7,987 nt of DNA from an uncultured Eubacteriales bacterium (GTDB lineage Bacteria > Bacillota > Clostridia > Oscillospirales > Acutalibacteraceae), in the NCBI GenBank assembly GCA_900321665.1, contig ONWY01000047.1, positions 1 to 7,987 on the forward strand, read 5' to 3'. The translations under genes were made by a program, and so were the position numbers. Positions 1 through 6,031 of the stretch are shown here, in pieces. The stretch's first letter is position 1, and every line of letters begins with the position of its first letter. Under the pieces are notes generated by a model. The model saw nothing but the letters and a program-made list of their open reading frames with translations, did not search any database and was not told the DNA's origin.

Positions 1-95
1 AAAGATTACAAATACTTATTATAACACTCACACTTTAAATAATCAATGAAATTTTATAAGAAATAAGGAAGTGCCTGATTTTGGCAAATTCTTTA

Positions 96-123
96 TTGCA
101 TTAATCGTTTAATGGGATATAAT
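96..123 (+). promoter_or_regulatory. Probable sigma-A-type promoter of pepF
   Basis: A perfect TATAAT -10 box lies at 118-123. The best -35 candidate is TTGCAT at 96-101, 16 bp upstream, which matches the TTGACA consensus poorly (3 of 6). Transcription would begin near 130 and give a short leader before the AAGGAG ribosome site at 141-146. The perfect -10 and its position carry the call; the -35 is weak. The remaining upstream sequence, 1-95, is AT-rich and shows no gene or other site I can support. Confidence 0.6.
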
Positions 124-155
124 AGAAATAGACTATTGATAAGGAGAATTACAGA

Positions 156-1943
156 TTGAAACGAACCGAGGTAGCAACAAAATACAAGTGGAATACGGAT
201 TTGATTTACGAGAGCTTAGAGGCTTTTCAGGCGGATTTTGCAAAGGCAGAGCAAGAGGTGAAAGCGCTTGGCGCTGCGGAAAGCGAAATGCTGCGCAGTG
301 CCGAGGATTTTTATCACACTCTCGAGCGCTACACGCAGTGCGAGCTTTTGATTACCAAGCTCTATGAATATGCCCACTTAAATGCCGATACCGACACTGC
401 CGATAACGCCTTTTTGGCGCTCAGCGGCAAGTGCGAAAACCTCTTTAGCGAGCTTGGCGCCGCCACTTATTTTATCACACCGAATATTATTGCGCTTGAG
501 GAAAACACCTTAAAACAGTGGTACCTCGATTGCCCGGCGCTTGAAGCATATCGCCGCAATATTGAGGTAGAGCGCCGCTACAAGCCGCATATGCTTGATG
601 AAAGCGGCGAAAAACTGCTCGCGCAGCTGCACAAGTGCTTGGGCTCTTTTGAAAACACCCGAGATGTTTTCTCTTATGCCGATTTAAAATTTGATGATAT
701 TGAGGATGAAAGCGGTAAGAAGGTACCGCTGAGCGAAGCAAACTATGTGCCGCTGATGTTTTCTCACAACAGGCAGGTGAGAAAATCGGCTTTCGAGACA
801 CTGTACAAAACTTACGGGCAATTTGCCAACACCTACGCATCGCTTTTAAATGCATATGTGAAGGAAAAGACCACCTTGGCGGAAATCAGGCACTTTCCCT
901 CAAGCCTTGAAGCGAGCGTGTTTGCCGATGAAGTGCCGAGCTCTATCTACCGCAACCTGATTGCAAGTGTCAGCGACAATATGCAGGTGCTTTATGATTA
1001 CTATGCGCTTAAAAAAGAGGCGCTTGGGGTAGATAGCTTGCATTTATACGATATTTATGCACCCTTAGTTTCGGAAATTGATGAAAAGTACAGCTACGAG
1101 CAGGCGGTGGAAACCGTCTTGGATACTGTCAAAGTGTTTGGCGAGGAATATGCCTCCACCTTGGCAGACGGGATTAAAAACAAGCGCTGGATTGATGTTT
1201 TCCCGACCGAGAACAAAAAGGGCGGTGCTTACTCCTCCGGTTGCTACGGTGTGCAGCCTTACATTCTGCTCAATTACACCGATACGCTTAATGATATTTC
1301 CACCCTCGCGCACGAGGCGGGGCACTCGATGCACACCTATTTTTCCAACAAAAACAACACACCGCAGCAGTCCTCCTACACCATTTTTGTGGCGGAGGTC
1401 GCTTCGACTGTCAACGAACTGCTCCTCGCCCACAAGCTCTTGCGAGAAAGCGACAGCAAGGAGCAAAAGCGCTACATTCTCAATGAATTGATGGAGACCT
1501 ACAAGGGCACACTGTACCGCCAAACCATGTTTGCCGAGTTTGAAATGCAAATGCACGCACTCAGCGAGCAGGGCGAGATTTTGACCGCCGATTTGTTGAG
1601 CGAAAAATACTATGAAATCAACAAAAAATACTTTGGCGAGGGTGTCGAGTTAGACGAGCAAATTCGCTTGGAATGGATGAGAATCCCGCACTTTTACTAT
1701 AACTTTTATGTTTATAAATACGCTACCTGCATTTCTGCCGCTTCCGCCATCGTCAAGCGTATTGAGGCGGAAGGGGAAAGATATGTCAAAAAATACCTCA
1801 AGTTCCTCTCCTGCGGCGGCTCCAAGTCACCGCTCGATTCGCTGAAGGAAGCGGAGGTAGATATGAATGCCCCCGAAACAGTCAGCGCGGCGATTGAGGA
1901 TTTTGCGGCGGTGATTGCGCAATTTAAGGCGTTGAAAGATTAA
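156..1943 (+). CDS. pepF: Oligoendopeptidase F (M3B zinc metallopeptidase)
   Basis: The 595-residue product has the usual length for PepF, a cytoplasmic zinc peptidase of family M3B that cleaves short peptides and helps recycle them. The N-terminal half is the helical PepF domain, and the C-terminal half is the peptidase M3 domain. The zinc site is visible: HEAGH at residues 386-390 supplies two histidines and the catalytic glutamate, and E414 in AEVAST is the expected third ligand. There is no signal peptide or membrane segment. The start is a TTG at 156, chosen because AAGGAG (141-146) sits 9 nt upstream and because the N-terminus MKRTEVATKYKWN resembles that of other PepF proteins. No in-frame ATG is available nearby. 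The sirtuin gene follows after 60 nt and may share the transcript. The family is near certain, but the peptide substrates cannot be read from sequence. Confidence 0.97.
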   Translation: MKRTEVATKYKWNTDLIYESLEAFQADFAKAEQEVKALGAAESEMLRSAEDFYHTLERYTQCELLITKLYEYAHLNADTDTADNAFLALSGKCENLFSELGAATYFITPNIIALEENTLKQWYLDCPALEAYRRNIEVERRYKPHMLDESGEKLLAQLHKCLGSFENTRDVFSYADLKFDDIEDESGKKVPLSEANYVPLMFSHNRQVRKSAFETLYKTYGQFANTYASLLNAYVKEKTTLAEIRHFPSSLEASVFADEVPSSIYRNLIASVSDNMQVLYDYYALKKEALGVDSLHLYDIYAPLVSEIDEKYSYEQAVETVLDTVKVFGEEYASTLADGIKNKRWIDVFPTENKKGGAYSSGCYGVQPYILLNYTDTLNDISTLAHEAGHSMHTYFSNKNNTPQQSSYTIFVAEVASTVNELLLAHKLLRESDSKEQKRYILNELMETYKGTLYRQTMFAEFEMQMHALSEQGEILTADLLSEKYYEINKKYFGEGVELDEQIRLEWMRIPHFYYNFYVYKYATCISAASAIVKRIEAEGERYVKKYLKFLSCGGSKSPLDSLKEAEVDMNAPETVSAAIEDFAAVIAQFKALKD

Positions 1944-1966
1944 AAAGCGCACTTGATAAGCTTTTT
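1942..1966 (+). other. Weak A/T-rich hairpin between pepF and the sirtuin gene
   Basis: AAAAAGC (1942-1948) is the inverted repeat of GCTTTTT (1960-1966), with an 11-nt loop. The left arm overlaps the pepF stop codon. The stem has only two G-C pairs, and no extra T-run follows the arm. It could be a weak attenuator that reduces expression of the downstream gene, or chance. I do not call it a terminator. Confidence 0.3.
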
Positions 1967-2003
1967 ACTACCGACTTATTTGCTGTATTTAAAGGAGAAA
2001 ATG

Positions 2004-2714
2004 ATGACTTTACAAGAAATGATTGATGAAAGCAAAAACATCGTATTTTTCGGCGGGGCAGGGGTCTCCACCGAGAGCGGTATACCCGATTTCAGGAGCG
2101 TTGACGGGCTCTACAATCAACAATACGACTACCCGCCCGAGGAGATTATTTCCCACTCCTTTTTTGTGCGCAACCCGGAGGAATTTTACCGCTTTTATAA
2201 AGACAAAATGCTTTGCCTTGATGCACAGCCCAATGCCGCTCACCTTGCGCTTGCAAGGCTTGAAAAGGCAGGAAAGCTGCGCGCGGTTGTCACCCAAAAT
2301 ATTGACGGGCTGCACCAAAAAGCCGGCTCGCAAGCGGTTTACGAGCTGCACGGCAGCGTGCTGCGCAACTACTGCCTGAAGTGCGGCAAGTTTTATGATG
2401 CGGCATACATAAAGGCAGCTGCGGGAGTGCCGAAATGTACCTGCGGCGGTACGATAAAACCCGATGTTGTCCTATATGAAGAAGGGCTGGATGATGCGGT
2501 TGTAAACGGCGCGGTGAAAGCCATTATGAGCGCGGATATGCTCATTGTGGCGGGCACTTCGCTTGTAGTTTACCCGGCTGCCGGGCTGCTGCGCTATTTT
2601 CGCGGCAAGCACTTGGTTTTGATTAATCTGCAGCCGACCGATGCCGACAGGCTCGCCGAGCTTGTCATCCGCGAAAAGGTCGGCGAGGTTTTGGGAAAAT
2701 TGGAAATTCATTAA
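2004..2714 (+). CDS. cobB: NAD-dependent protein deacylase (sirtuin, Sir2/CobB family)
   Basis: This is a 236-residue sirtuin, the usual bacterial length. Sirtuins remove acetyl or other acyl groups from protein lysines in the cytoplasm, consuming NAD+. Visible motifs are the NAD-binding GAGVSTESGIPDFRS (18-32), TQNIDGLH (97-104), the catalytic histidine H116 in ELHGS, a zinc ribbon with C124 and C127 (CLKC) and C145 and C147 (CTC), then KPDVVLYEE and the C-terminal GTSLVVYPA nucleotide-binding segment. The frame is open up to a TTG at 1953, but the extra 17 residues are hydrophobic and unrelated to the family. AAAGGAG at 1991-1997 sits 6 nt before the ATG at 2004, with another ATG at 2001, so 2004 is preferred. 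It lies 60 nt after pepF with no convincing promoter between, so co-transcription is likely. Which acyl group it prefers is not determinable here. Confidence 0.95.
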   Translation: MTLQEMIDESKNIVFFGGAGVSTESGIPDFRSVDGLYNQQYDYPPEEIISHSFFVRNPEEFYRFYKDKMLCLDAQPNAAHLALARLEKAGKLRAVVTQNIDGLHQKAGSQAVYELHGSVLRNYCLKCGKFYDAAYIKAAAGVPKCTCGGTIKPDVVLYEEGLDDAVVNGAVKAIMSADMLIVAGTSLVVYPAAGLLRYFRGKHLVLINLQPTDADRLAELVIREKVGEVLGKLEIH

Positions 2715-2720
2715 TTAATG

Positions 2721-2750
2721 GGAGAATCACTGTATTCTCCTTTATTTTTT
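2721..2750 (+). terminator. Intrinsic terminator after the sirtuin gene
   Basis: GGAGAAT (2721-2727) pairs perfectly with ATTCTCC (2734-2740) around a 6-nt loop, and TTTATTTTTT (2741-2750) follows directly. It starts 7 nt after the sirtuin stop codon and separates this unit from the mgtE promoter at 2774. Confidence 0.9.
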
Positions 2751-2773
2751 ATGCATTTTTTCGCTAAAAGGTG

Positions 2774-2802
2774 TTGACAAATGCGCTTTAAAAGATTATC
2801 AT
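2774..2802 (+). promoter_or_regulatory. Sigma-A-type promoter of the M-box/mgtE transcript
   Basis: A perfect TTGACA -35 box (2774-2779) is separated by 17 bp from the -10 box TATCAT (2797-2802, 5 of 6 to consensus). The predicted start near 2809 places the M-box aptamer about 11 nt into the transcript, as expected for a leader riboswitch. Confidence 0.85.
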
Positions 2803-2819
2803 AATTGTACATTTTATAT

Positions 2820-2999
2820 CCGTTAGGTGAGGTAACCACAGGGATAATCAGCTTTTATGCTGATATTACGCTGTCTTTTACAGTTAATGGGTTGCTGCCG
2901 CGAAAATGTGGAGACACATTCAGCCGGTTAGCAGACTATGTCGAAACCAAGGCATAATCTAATGCAACTTCACGCCCTGCGATGCCAAAGCTCATACGG
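2820..2999 (+). promoter_or_regulatory. M-box (ykoK leader) Mg2+ riboswitch aptamer
   Basis: The leader carries the conserved M-box elements in order. CGTTAGGTGAGG lies at 2821-2832, a GCTGCCG core at 2894-2900, a GGTTAGCAG segment at 2926-2934, and GCCAAAGCTC-ATACGG near the 3' end (2984-2999). P1 closes through CCGT (2820-2823) with ACGG (2996-2999). Peripheral hairpins can be read: a 6-bp stem at 2847-2864 with a 6-nt loop, CTGT/ACAG at 2871-2883, and AATGTG/CACATT at 2905-2920 capped by a GAGA (GNRA) tetraloop. M-box RNAs fold around Mg2+ and shut off Mg2+ transporter genes, and the next gene here is mgtE. The match was made by recognition of the conserved elements, not by a covariance search. 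Confidence 0.95.
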
Positions 3000-3034
3000 T
3001 GGCAATGATTGATGATTACGCTCTTTGTCGCCGT
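2996..3034 (+). promoter_or_regulatory. Antiterminator helix of the M-box expression platform
   Basis: ACGGTGGCAA (2996-3005) can pair along all 10 positions with TTGTCGCCGT (3025-3034), eight Watson-Crick pairs and two G-U pairs, leaving a 19-nt loop. The helix uses the 3' strand of P1 (2996-2999) and most of the left arm of the terminator (3021-3032). It therefore excludes both the Mg2+-bound aptamer closure and the terminator. This is the expected low-Mg2+ state that lets RNA polymerase reach mgtE. The pairing is seen in sequence; the regulatory reading is inferred from known M-box logic. Confidence 0.8.
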
Positions 3035-3057
3035 TTGGCACAAGGAGTGATTTTTTT
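3019..3057 (+). terminator. Riboswitch-controlled intrinsic terminator upstream of mgtE
   Basis: The left arm 3021-3032 pairs with the right arm 3037-3047 around a GTTT loop in 11 base pairs with one bulged C (3029). C3019-G3049 and a G-T pair can extend it. Seven T residues follow at 3051-3057. With Mg2+ bound and P1 closed, this hairpin would form and stop transcription 18 nt before the mgtE start codon. Confidence 0.88.
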
Positions 3058-3063
3058 GAGGAA

Positions 3064-3070
3064 GGGGGAG
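3064..3070 (+). promoter_or_regulatory. Ribosome binding site that sets the mgtE start
   Basis: GGGGGAG at 3064-3070 lies 5 nt before the GTG at 3076 and just outside the terminator's T-run. It favours GTG 3076 over the in-frame TTG at 3025, which falls inside the left arm of the terminator. Confidence 0.8.
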
Positions 3071-3075
3071 TCAGT

Positions 3076-4434
3076 GTGTTTGAAGAGCTTGAGCAAATGC
3101 TGCAAGATAAGCATTTTAGCGAGCTGAAAAAGAAAATGGCAAAAATGGAGCCTGCCGATATCGTGCTTTTCTTTGAAAGCGTTGAGAGAGAAGATGCGCT
3201 GCGTGCTTTCCGCATTCTCCCCAAAGAGCTGGCTGCCGAAACCTTTGCCGATATGGAGCACGATATGCAAGAGGATTTGATTAAATCCTTCTCGGCAAGC
3301 GAGCTGAGCGAAGTGCTCGATGAAATGTACCTGGATGACACGGTCGATGTGATTGAGGAAATGCCGGCGAGCATTGTCAAGCGCATTATCTCCCACCTCA
3401 ATCCCGAAGACAGAAAGATTGTCAATAAGCTCCTGCGCTACCCCGAGGACAGCGCCGGCAGCATTATGACACCGGAATATGTATCGCTTAAGCCGTTTTT
3501 TACGGTGGATGACGCGCTGATGCGCATTCGCAGAACCGGTGTAGACAAAGAAACCATCTACACCTGCTATGTAACGAGTGAATCAAATGTGCTGATGGGT
3601 GTTGTCACGGTCAAAGACATTCTCCTTGCGGAGGAGGATGCGCTCATTGGCGATATTATGGACAAGGACATAATCAGTGTTGAAACCGGTGTTGACCAGG
3701 AAAAGGTTGCCAAGATGTTTGATAAGTACGATTTCCTTGCCATGCCTGTTGTGGATAAAGAAAATCGCTTGGTCGGTATTGTCACGGTCGATGACGCGAT
3801 GGATGTCATGCAAGAGGAGAATACAGAGGACTTTGAAAAAATGGCGGCGATGCTCCCTTCGGAGGACAGCTATTTTAAAACGAGTGTCTTTAGACACGCG
3901 CGAAACCGTATTCTTTGGCTGATTATACTGATGATTTCCGGCACCTTTACCGGCATGATTATCGAAAAGTATGAAAATGCTTTTCATCTTTTCCCGCTGC
4001 TTGTTTCCTTTGTGCCGATGTTGATGGATACCGGCGGTAACAGCGGCTCGCAAACAAGCACGCTGATGATTCGCGGTATGGCGATTGACACCATTCACCC
4101 GCGCGATGTGCTCAAGGTTTGGTTTAAAGAAATCCGCGTGGCGCTGCTTGTCGGTACGGCGCTTGCCCTTGTGAACACGGCGAGAATGTATCTGATTTAC
4201 TTTTCCTCGCACCCGATGGGCGAGATAACGCGCTATGCCTTGCTTCTTGGCATCACCATTATCTTTGTGGTCTGCTTCGCCAAAACGCTCGGCTGCCTGC
4301 TCCCGCTCGGAGCAAAAGCGATTAAGCTCGACCCGGCGCTGATGGCTTCACCGCTAATCACCACCATCACCGACTGTGCAACGGTGCTGATGTATTTTAC
4401 ACTTGCAGTTAAAATTATGAATATTCAAATGTAG
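3076..4434 (+). CDS. mgtE: Magnesium transporter MgtE
   Basis: The 452-residue product has the standard MgtE length. MgtE is a homodimeric inner-membrane Mg2+ channel whose cytosolic domains sense Mg2+ and gate the pore. In order: the acidic helical MgtE N domain (about 1-125), two CBS domains (about 130-253, with RYPEDSAGSIMTPEYV and VVDKENRLVGIVTVDD segments), a connecting helix, and five membrane segments near 279-298, 303-317, 354-375, 386-410 and 427-448. The family signature MDTGGNSGSQ is at 317-326, and D433 in TTITDCAT matches the pore aspartate known from Thermus MgtE. The start is GTG 3076, set by GGGGGAG 5 nt upstream. The frame remains open to a TTG at 3025, but that codon lies within the riboswitch terminator. 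Transcription should be repressed by high Mg2+ through the M-box. The gene stands alone, with its own promoter and terminator. Confidence 0.97.
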   Translation: MFEELEQMLQDKHFSELKKKMAKMEPADIVLFFESVEREDALRAFRILPKELAAETFADMEHDMQEDLIKSFSASELSEVLDEMYLDDTVDVIEEMPASIVKRIISHLNPEDRKIVNKLLRYPEDSAGSIMTPEYVSLKPFFTVDDALMRIRRTGVDKETIYTCYVTSESNVLMGVVTVKDILLAEEDALIGDIMDKDIISVETGVDQEKVAKMFDKYDFLAMPVVDKENRLVGIVTVDDAMDVMQEENTEDFEKMAAMLPSEDSYFKTSVFRHARNRILWLIILMISGTFTGMIIEKYENAFHLFPLLVSFVPMLMDTGGNSGSQTSTLMIRGMAIDTIHPRDVLKVWFKEIRVALLVGTALALVNTARMYLIYFSSHPMGEITRYALLLGITIIFVVCFAKTLGCLLPLGAKAIKLDPALMASPLITTITDCATVLMYFTLAVKIMNIQM

Positions 4435-4474
4435 CGCGGGTCAAGATTTCCGGGCTTCCATAAATTGTATTGAC

Positions 4475-4510
4475 AAAAATCCCAAAAATTTTGGGATTTT
4501 TTTCTTTGTT
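4475..4510 (+). terminator. Intrinsic terminator after mgtE
   Basis: AAAAATCCC (4475-4483) pairs with GGGATTTTT (4493-4501), and the intervening A/T bases add further pairs. The T-run continues to 4503 and through TTTG. Because the left arm begins with an A-run, the structure would also work on the opposite strand. It ends just before the next promoter. Confidence 0.88.
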
Positions 4511-4513
4511 TTG

Positions 4514-4542
4514 TTGACTTTATATAATATATTTATTATAAT
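4514..4542 (+). promoter_or_regulatory. Near-consensus sigma-A promoter of the three-gene redox operon
   Basis: TTGACT (4514-4519, 5 of 6) and TATAAT (4537-4542, perfect) are 17 bp apart, with an A/T-only stretch between. The start point would fall near 4549. This is the strongest promoter in the window on sequence alone, so any tight regulation must come from an operator or leader element. Confidence 0.88.
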
Positions 4543-4553
4543 TGAACTAACGA

Positions 4554-4569
4554 TCTATCTAAAGATAGA
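4554..4569 (+). repeat. 7-bp inverted repeat in the leader of the redox operon
   Basis: TCTATCT (4554-4560) and AGATAGA (4563-4569) are perfect inverted repeats with 2 central bases. They lie just after the predicted start point and 1 nt before the AGGAGGT ribosome site. It could be an operator for a dimeric repressor or part of a leader site read as RNA. A 2-nt loop is too tight for a full RNA hairpin, so in RNA the inner pair would open. Confidence 0.5.
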
Positions 4570-4583
4570 CAGGAGGTAGAATT

Positions 4584-6020
4584 ATGTCATACGATATTGC
4601 CATTATCGGTGCCGGTGTTGTCGGCTCGCTGATTGCGCGCAAGCTCAGCAAGTACGATATCAAAATCGCCCTGGTGGAGAAGTGCAATGATGTTGCGATG
4701 GGTACTTCCAAAGCAAACAGTGCAATTGTTCACGCAGGGTTTGATGCTGTCCCCGGCACCTTAAAGGCGGATTTAAATGTTAAGGGTACAAAACTGATGA
4801 GCTACCTGTGCGAGGAGCTCGGGGTGCCGTTTAAAAACATCGGCTCCTTGGTTATCGCTTTTAGCGATGAGGAGATGGAAACACTGCATAAGCTCTATGA
4901 AAGAGGCCTTGAAAACAATGTTCCCGGGTTGAAAATTATCGGGCAAGACAGGCCGCATGAATTAGAGCCCAATGTCAGCAAAAGAGCGCAGGGTGCGCTG
5001 TGGGCAAAAACCGCTTCCATCGTTTGCCCTTATGAGCTTACCTTGGCAGCTGCCGAGGTAGCGGTTCTTAACGGGGTGGACCTGTTTAGAAACTTTGCGG
5101 TAAATGCCATTGATTTTGATAACGAGCGCTTTACCGTAAAAGCCGAAAACGGTGAGCAGATTGAAGCGAAGTATGTGATTAATGCGGCAGGTATCTATTC
5201 CGATTACATTGCATCTTTAATTGGTGATAACTCGATTGAGATTATCGCCAGAAAGGGCGAATACCTGCTGATGGATAAATCTCTGGGCGGTGTTGTCAAC
5301 CATGTTATTTTCCAATGCCCGACCAAGATGGGCAAGGGTGTTTTGGTTACCCCGACGGTTGACGGTAACATCTTAACAGGCCCCTCCGCAAAAGATATCG
5401 AGGGCAAGGAAGATAAATCCACCACGACTGATGAGCTTGAAATGGTGCGCAAGTACACCAGCTACTCTATTCCGAGCGTTAAGCTCAATGCGGTGATTAC
5501 TTCCTTTGCAGGCTTGCGTGCGCACAGCACCAAGGGCGATTTCATTATCGAGCCATCCAAGGCAAACCCGCACTTTGTCAATGTTGCCGGTATTGAATCA
5601 CCCGGTCTTTCCGCTGCACCGGCAATTGCCGAGTATGTGGAGGAAATTATGCTGGATGTCTGCGGCAGGTTGCCCAAGAAGGTGAAGTGGCACAGAACAC
5701 GCCCCGAGCCGATTCGCTTTAGAGAGCTGTCAACAGTAGAGCGCAGAGAATTAATTGAGAAAGACCCTTCCTTCGGTCAAATTGTCTGCCGTTGCGAAAC
5801 CGTAACCGAGGGCGAAATCATCGCCGCATGCCACGGTCCCATTCCCGCAGAGGATATGGATGGCGTGAAGCGCAGAACGCGCGCGGGCATGGGCAGGTGC
5901 CAAAGCGGCTTCTGCGGCCCGAAGGTGGCTGAGATTATCGCCAGAGAGCGCGGTAAAGATATGTTAGAAATAACTAAGTTCGGCGATACATCCAACATTG
6001 TCGTCGGCAAAACAAAGTGA
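4584..6020 (+). CDS. glpA: GlpA-like FAD-dependent dehydrogenase with C-terminal [2Fe-2S] domain
   Basis: This 478-residue protein has an N-terminal Rossmann FAD site (GAGVVG, residues 9-14), then the DAO-type substrate domain with the VHAGFDAVPGTLKA and GIYSDYIA segments. It ends in a Bfd-like [2Fe-2S] domain with C402 and C404 (CRC), then C439 and C444 (CQSGFC). This layout is typical of clostridial proteins annotated as type 2 glycerol-3-phosphate dehydrogenase, which oxidise glycerol-3-phosphate to dihydroxyacetone phosphate. No signal peptide or membrane segment is apparent. The ATG has an excellent AGGAGG site 7 nt upstream. It is the first of three genes, with 11 nt to the next. Neither glpK nor glpF is in the window, so the substrate is inferred. 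Another hydroxy acid or amino acid is possible, since L-2-hydroxyglutarate oxidases and the HCN synthase and opine oxidase subunits are related. The FAD/[2Fe-2S] fold is much surer than the substrate. Confidence 0.85.
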   Translation: MSYDIAIIGAGVVGSLIARKLSKYDIKIALVEKCNDVAMGTSKANSAIVHAGFDAVPGTLKADLNVKGTKLMSYLCEELGVPFKNIGSLVIAFSDEEMETLHKLYERGLENNVPGLKIIGQDRPHELEPNVSKRAQGALWAKTASIVCPYELTLAAAEVAVLNGVDLFRNFAVNAIDFDNERFTVKAENGEQIEAKYVINAAGIYSDYIASLIGDNSIEIIARKGEYLLMDKSLGGVVNHVIFQCPTKMGKGVLVTPTVDGNILTGPSAKDIEGKEDKSTTTDELEMVRKYTSYSIPSVKLNAVITSFAGLRAHSTKGDFIIEPSKANPHFVNVAGIESPGLSAAPAIAEYVEEIMLDVCGRLPKKVKWHRTRPEPIRFRELSTVERRELIEKDPSFGQIVCRCETVTEGEIIAACHGPIPAEDMDGVKRRTRAGMGRCQSGFCGPKVAEIIARERGKDMLEITKFGDTSNIVVGKTK

Positions 6021-6031
6021 GGTGAGGATTT

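Noticed and set aside
69..110. Short frame starting GTG at 71 after AAGGAA
   Set aside because: It encodes only about 13 residues before a stop and lies in the pepF promoter region, with no sign of being a real leader peptide.
1065..1556. 163-codon open frame on the - strand inside pepF
   Set aside because: It overlaps the conserved zinc-binding region of pepF and has no family resemblance, so it is a shadow.
1953..1981. Possible promoter before the sirtuin gene (TTGATA, then TTATTT 17 bp later)
   Set aside because: The -10 match is poor and the -35 overlaps the pepF 3' hairpin. It is not good enough to call over read-through from pepF.
2715..3075. Small protein gene in the 361-nt gap before mgtE
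   Set aside because: The conserved sequence in this gap is explained by the M-box aptamer and its expression platform. No frame has a plausible start and length.
3583..4212. 209-codon open frame on the - strand inside mgtE
   Set aside because: It is rich in His, Arg and Asn with no recognisable domain, has no supporting ribosome site, and lies wholly opposite a confidently identified gene. It is a codon-bias shadow.
4470..4498. Perfect TTGACA at 4470-4475 as a -35 box
   Set aside because: The position 17 bp downstream is GGGATT, inside the terminator stem, so there is no usable -10 box. The real promoter is at 4514-4542.
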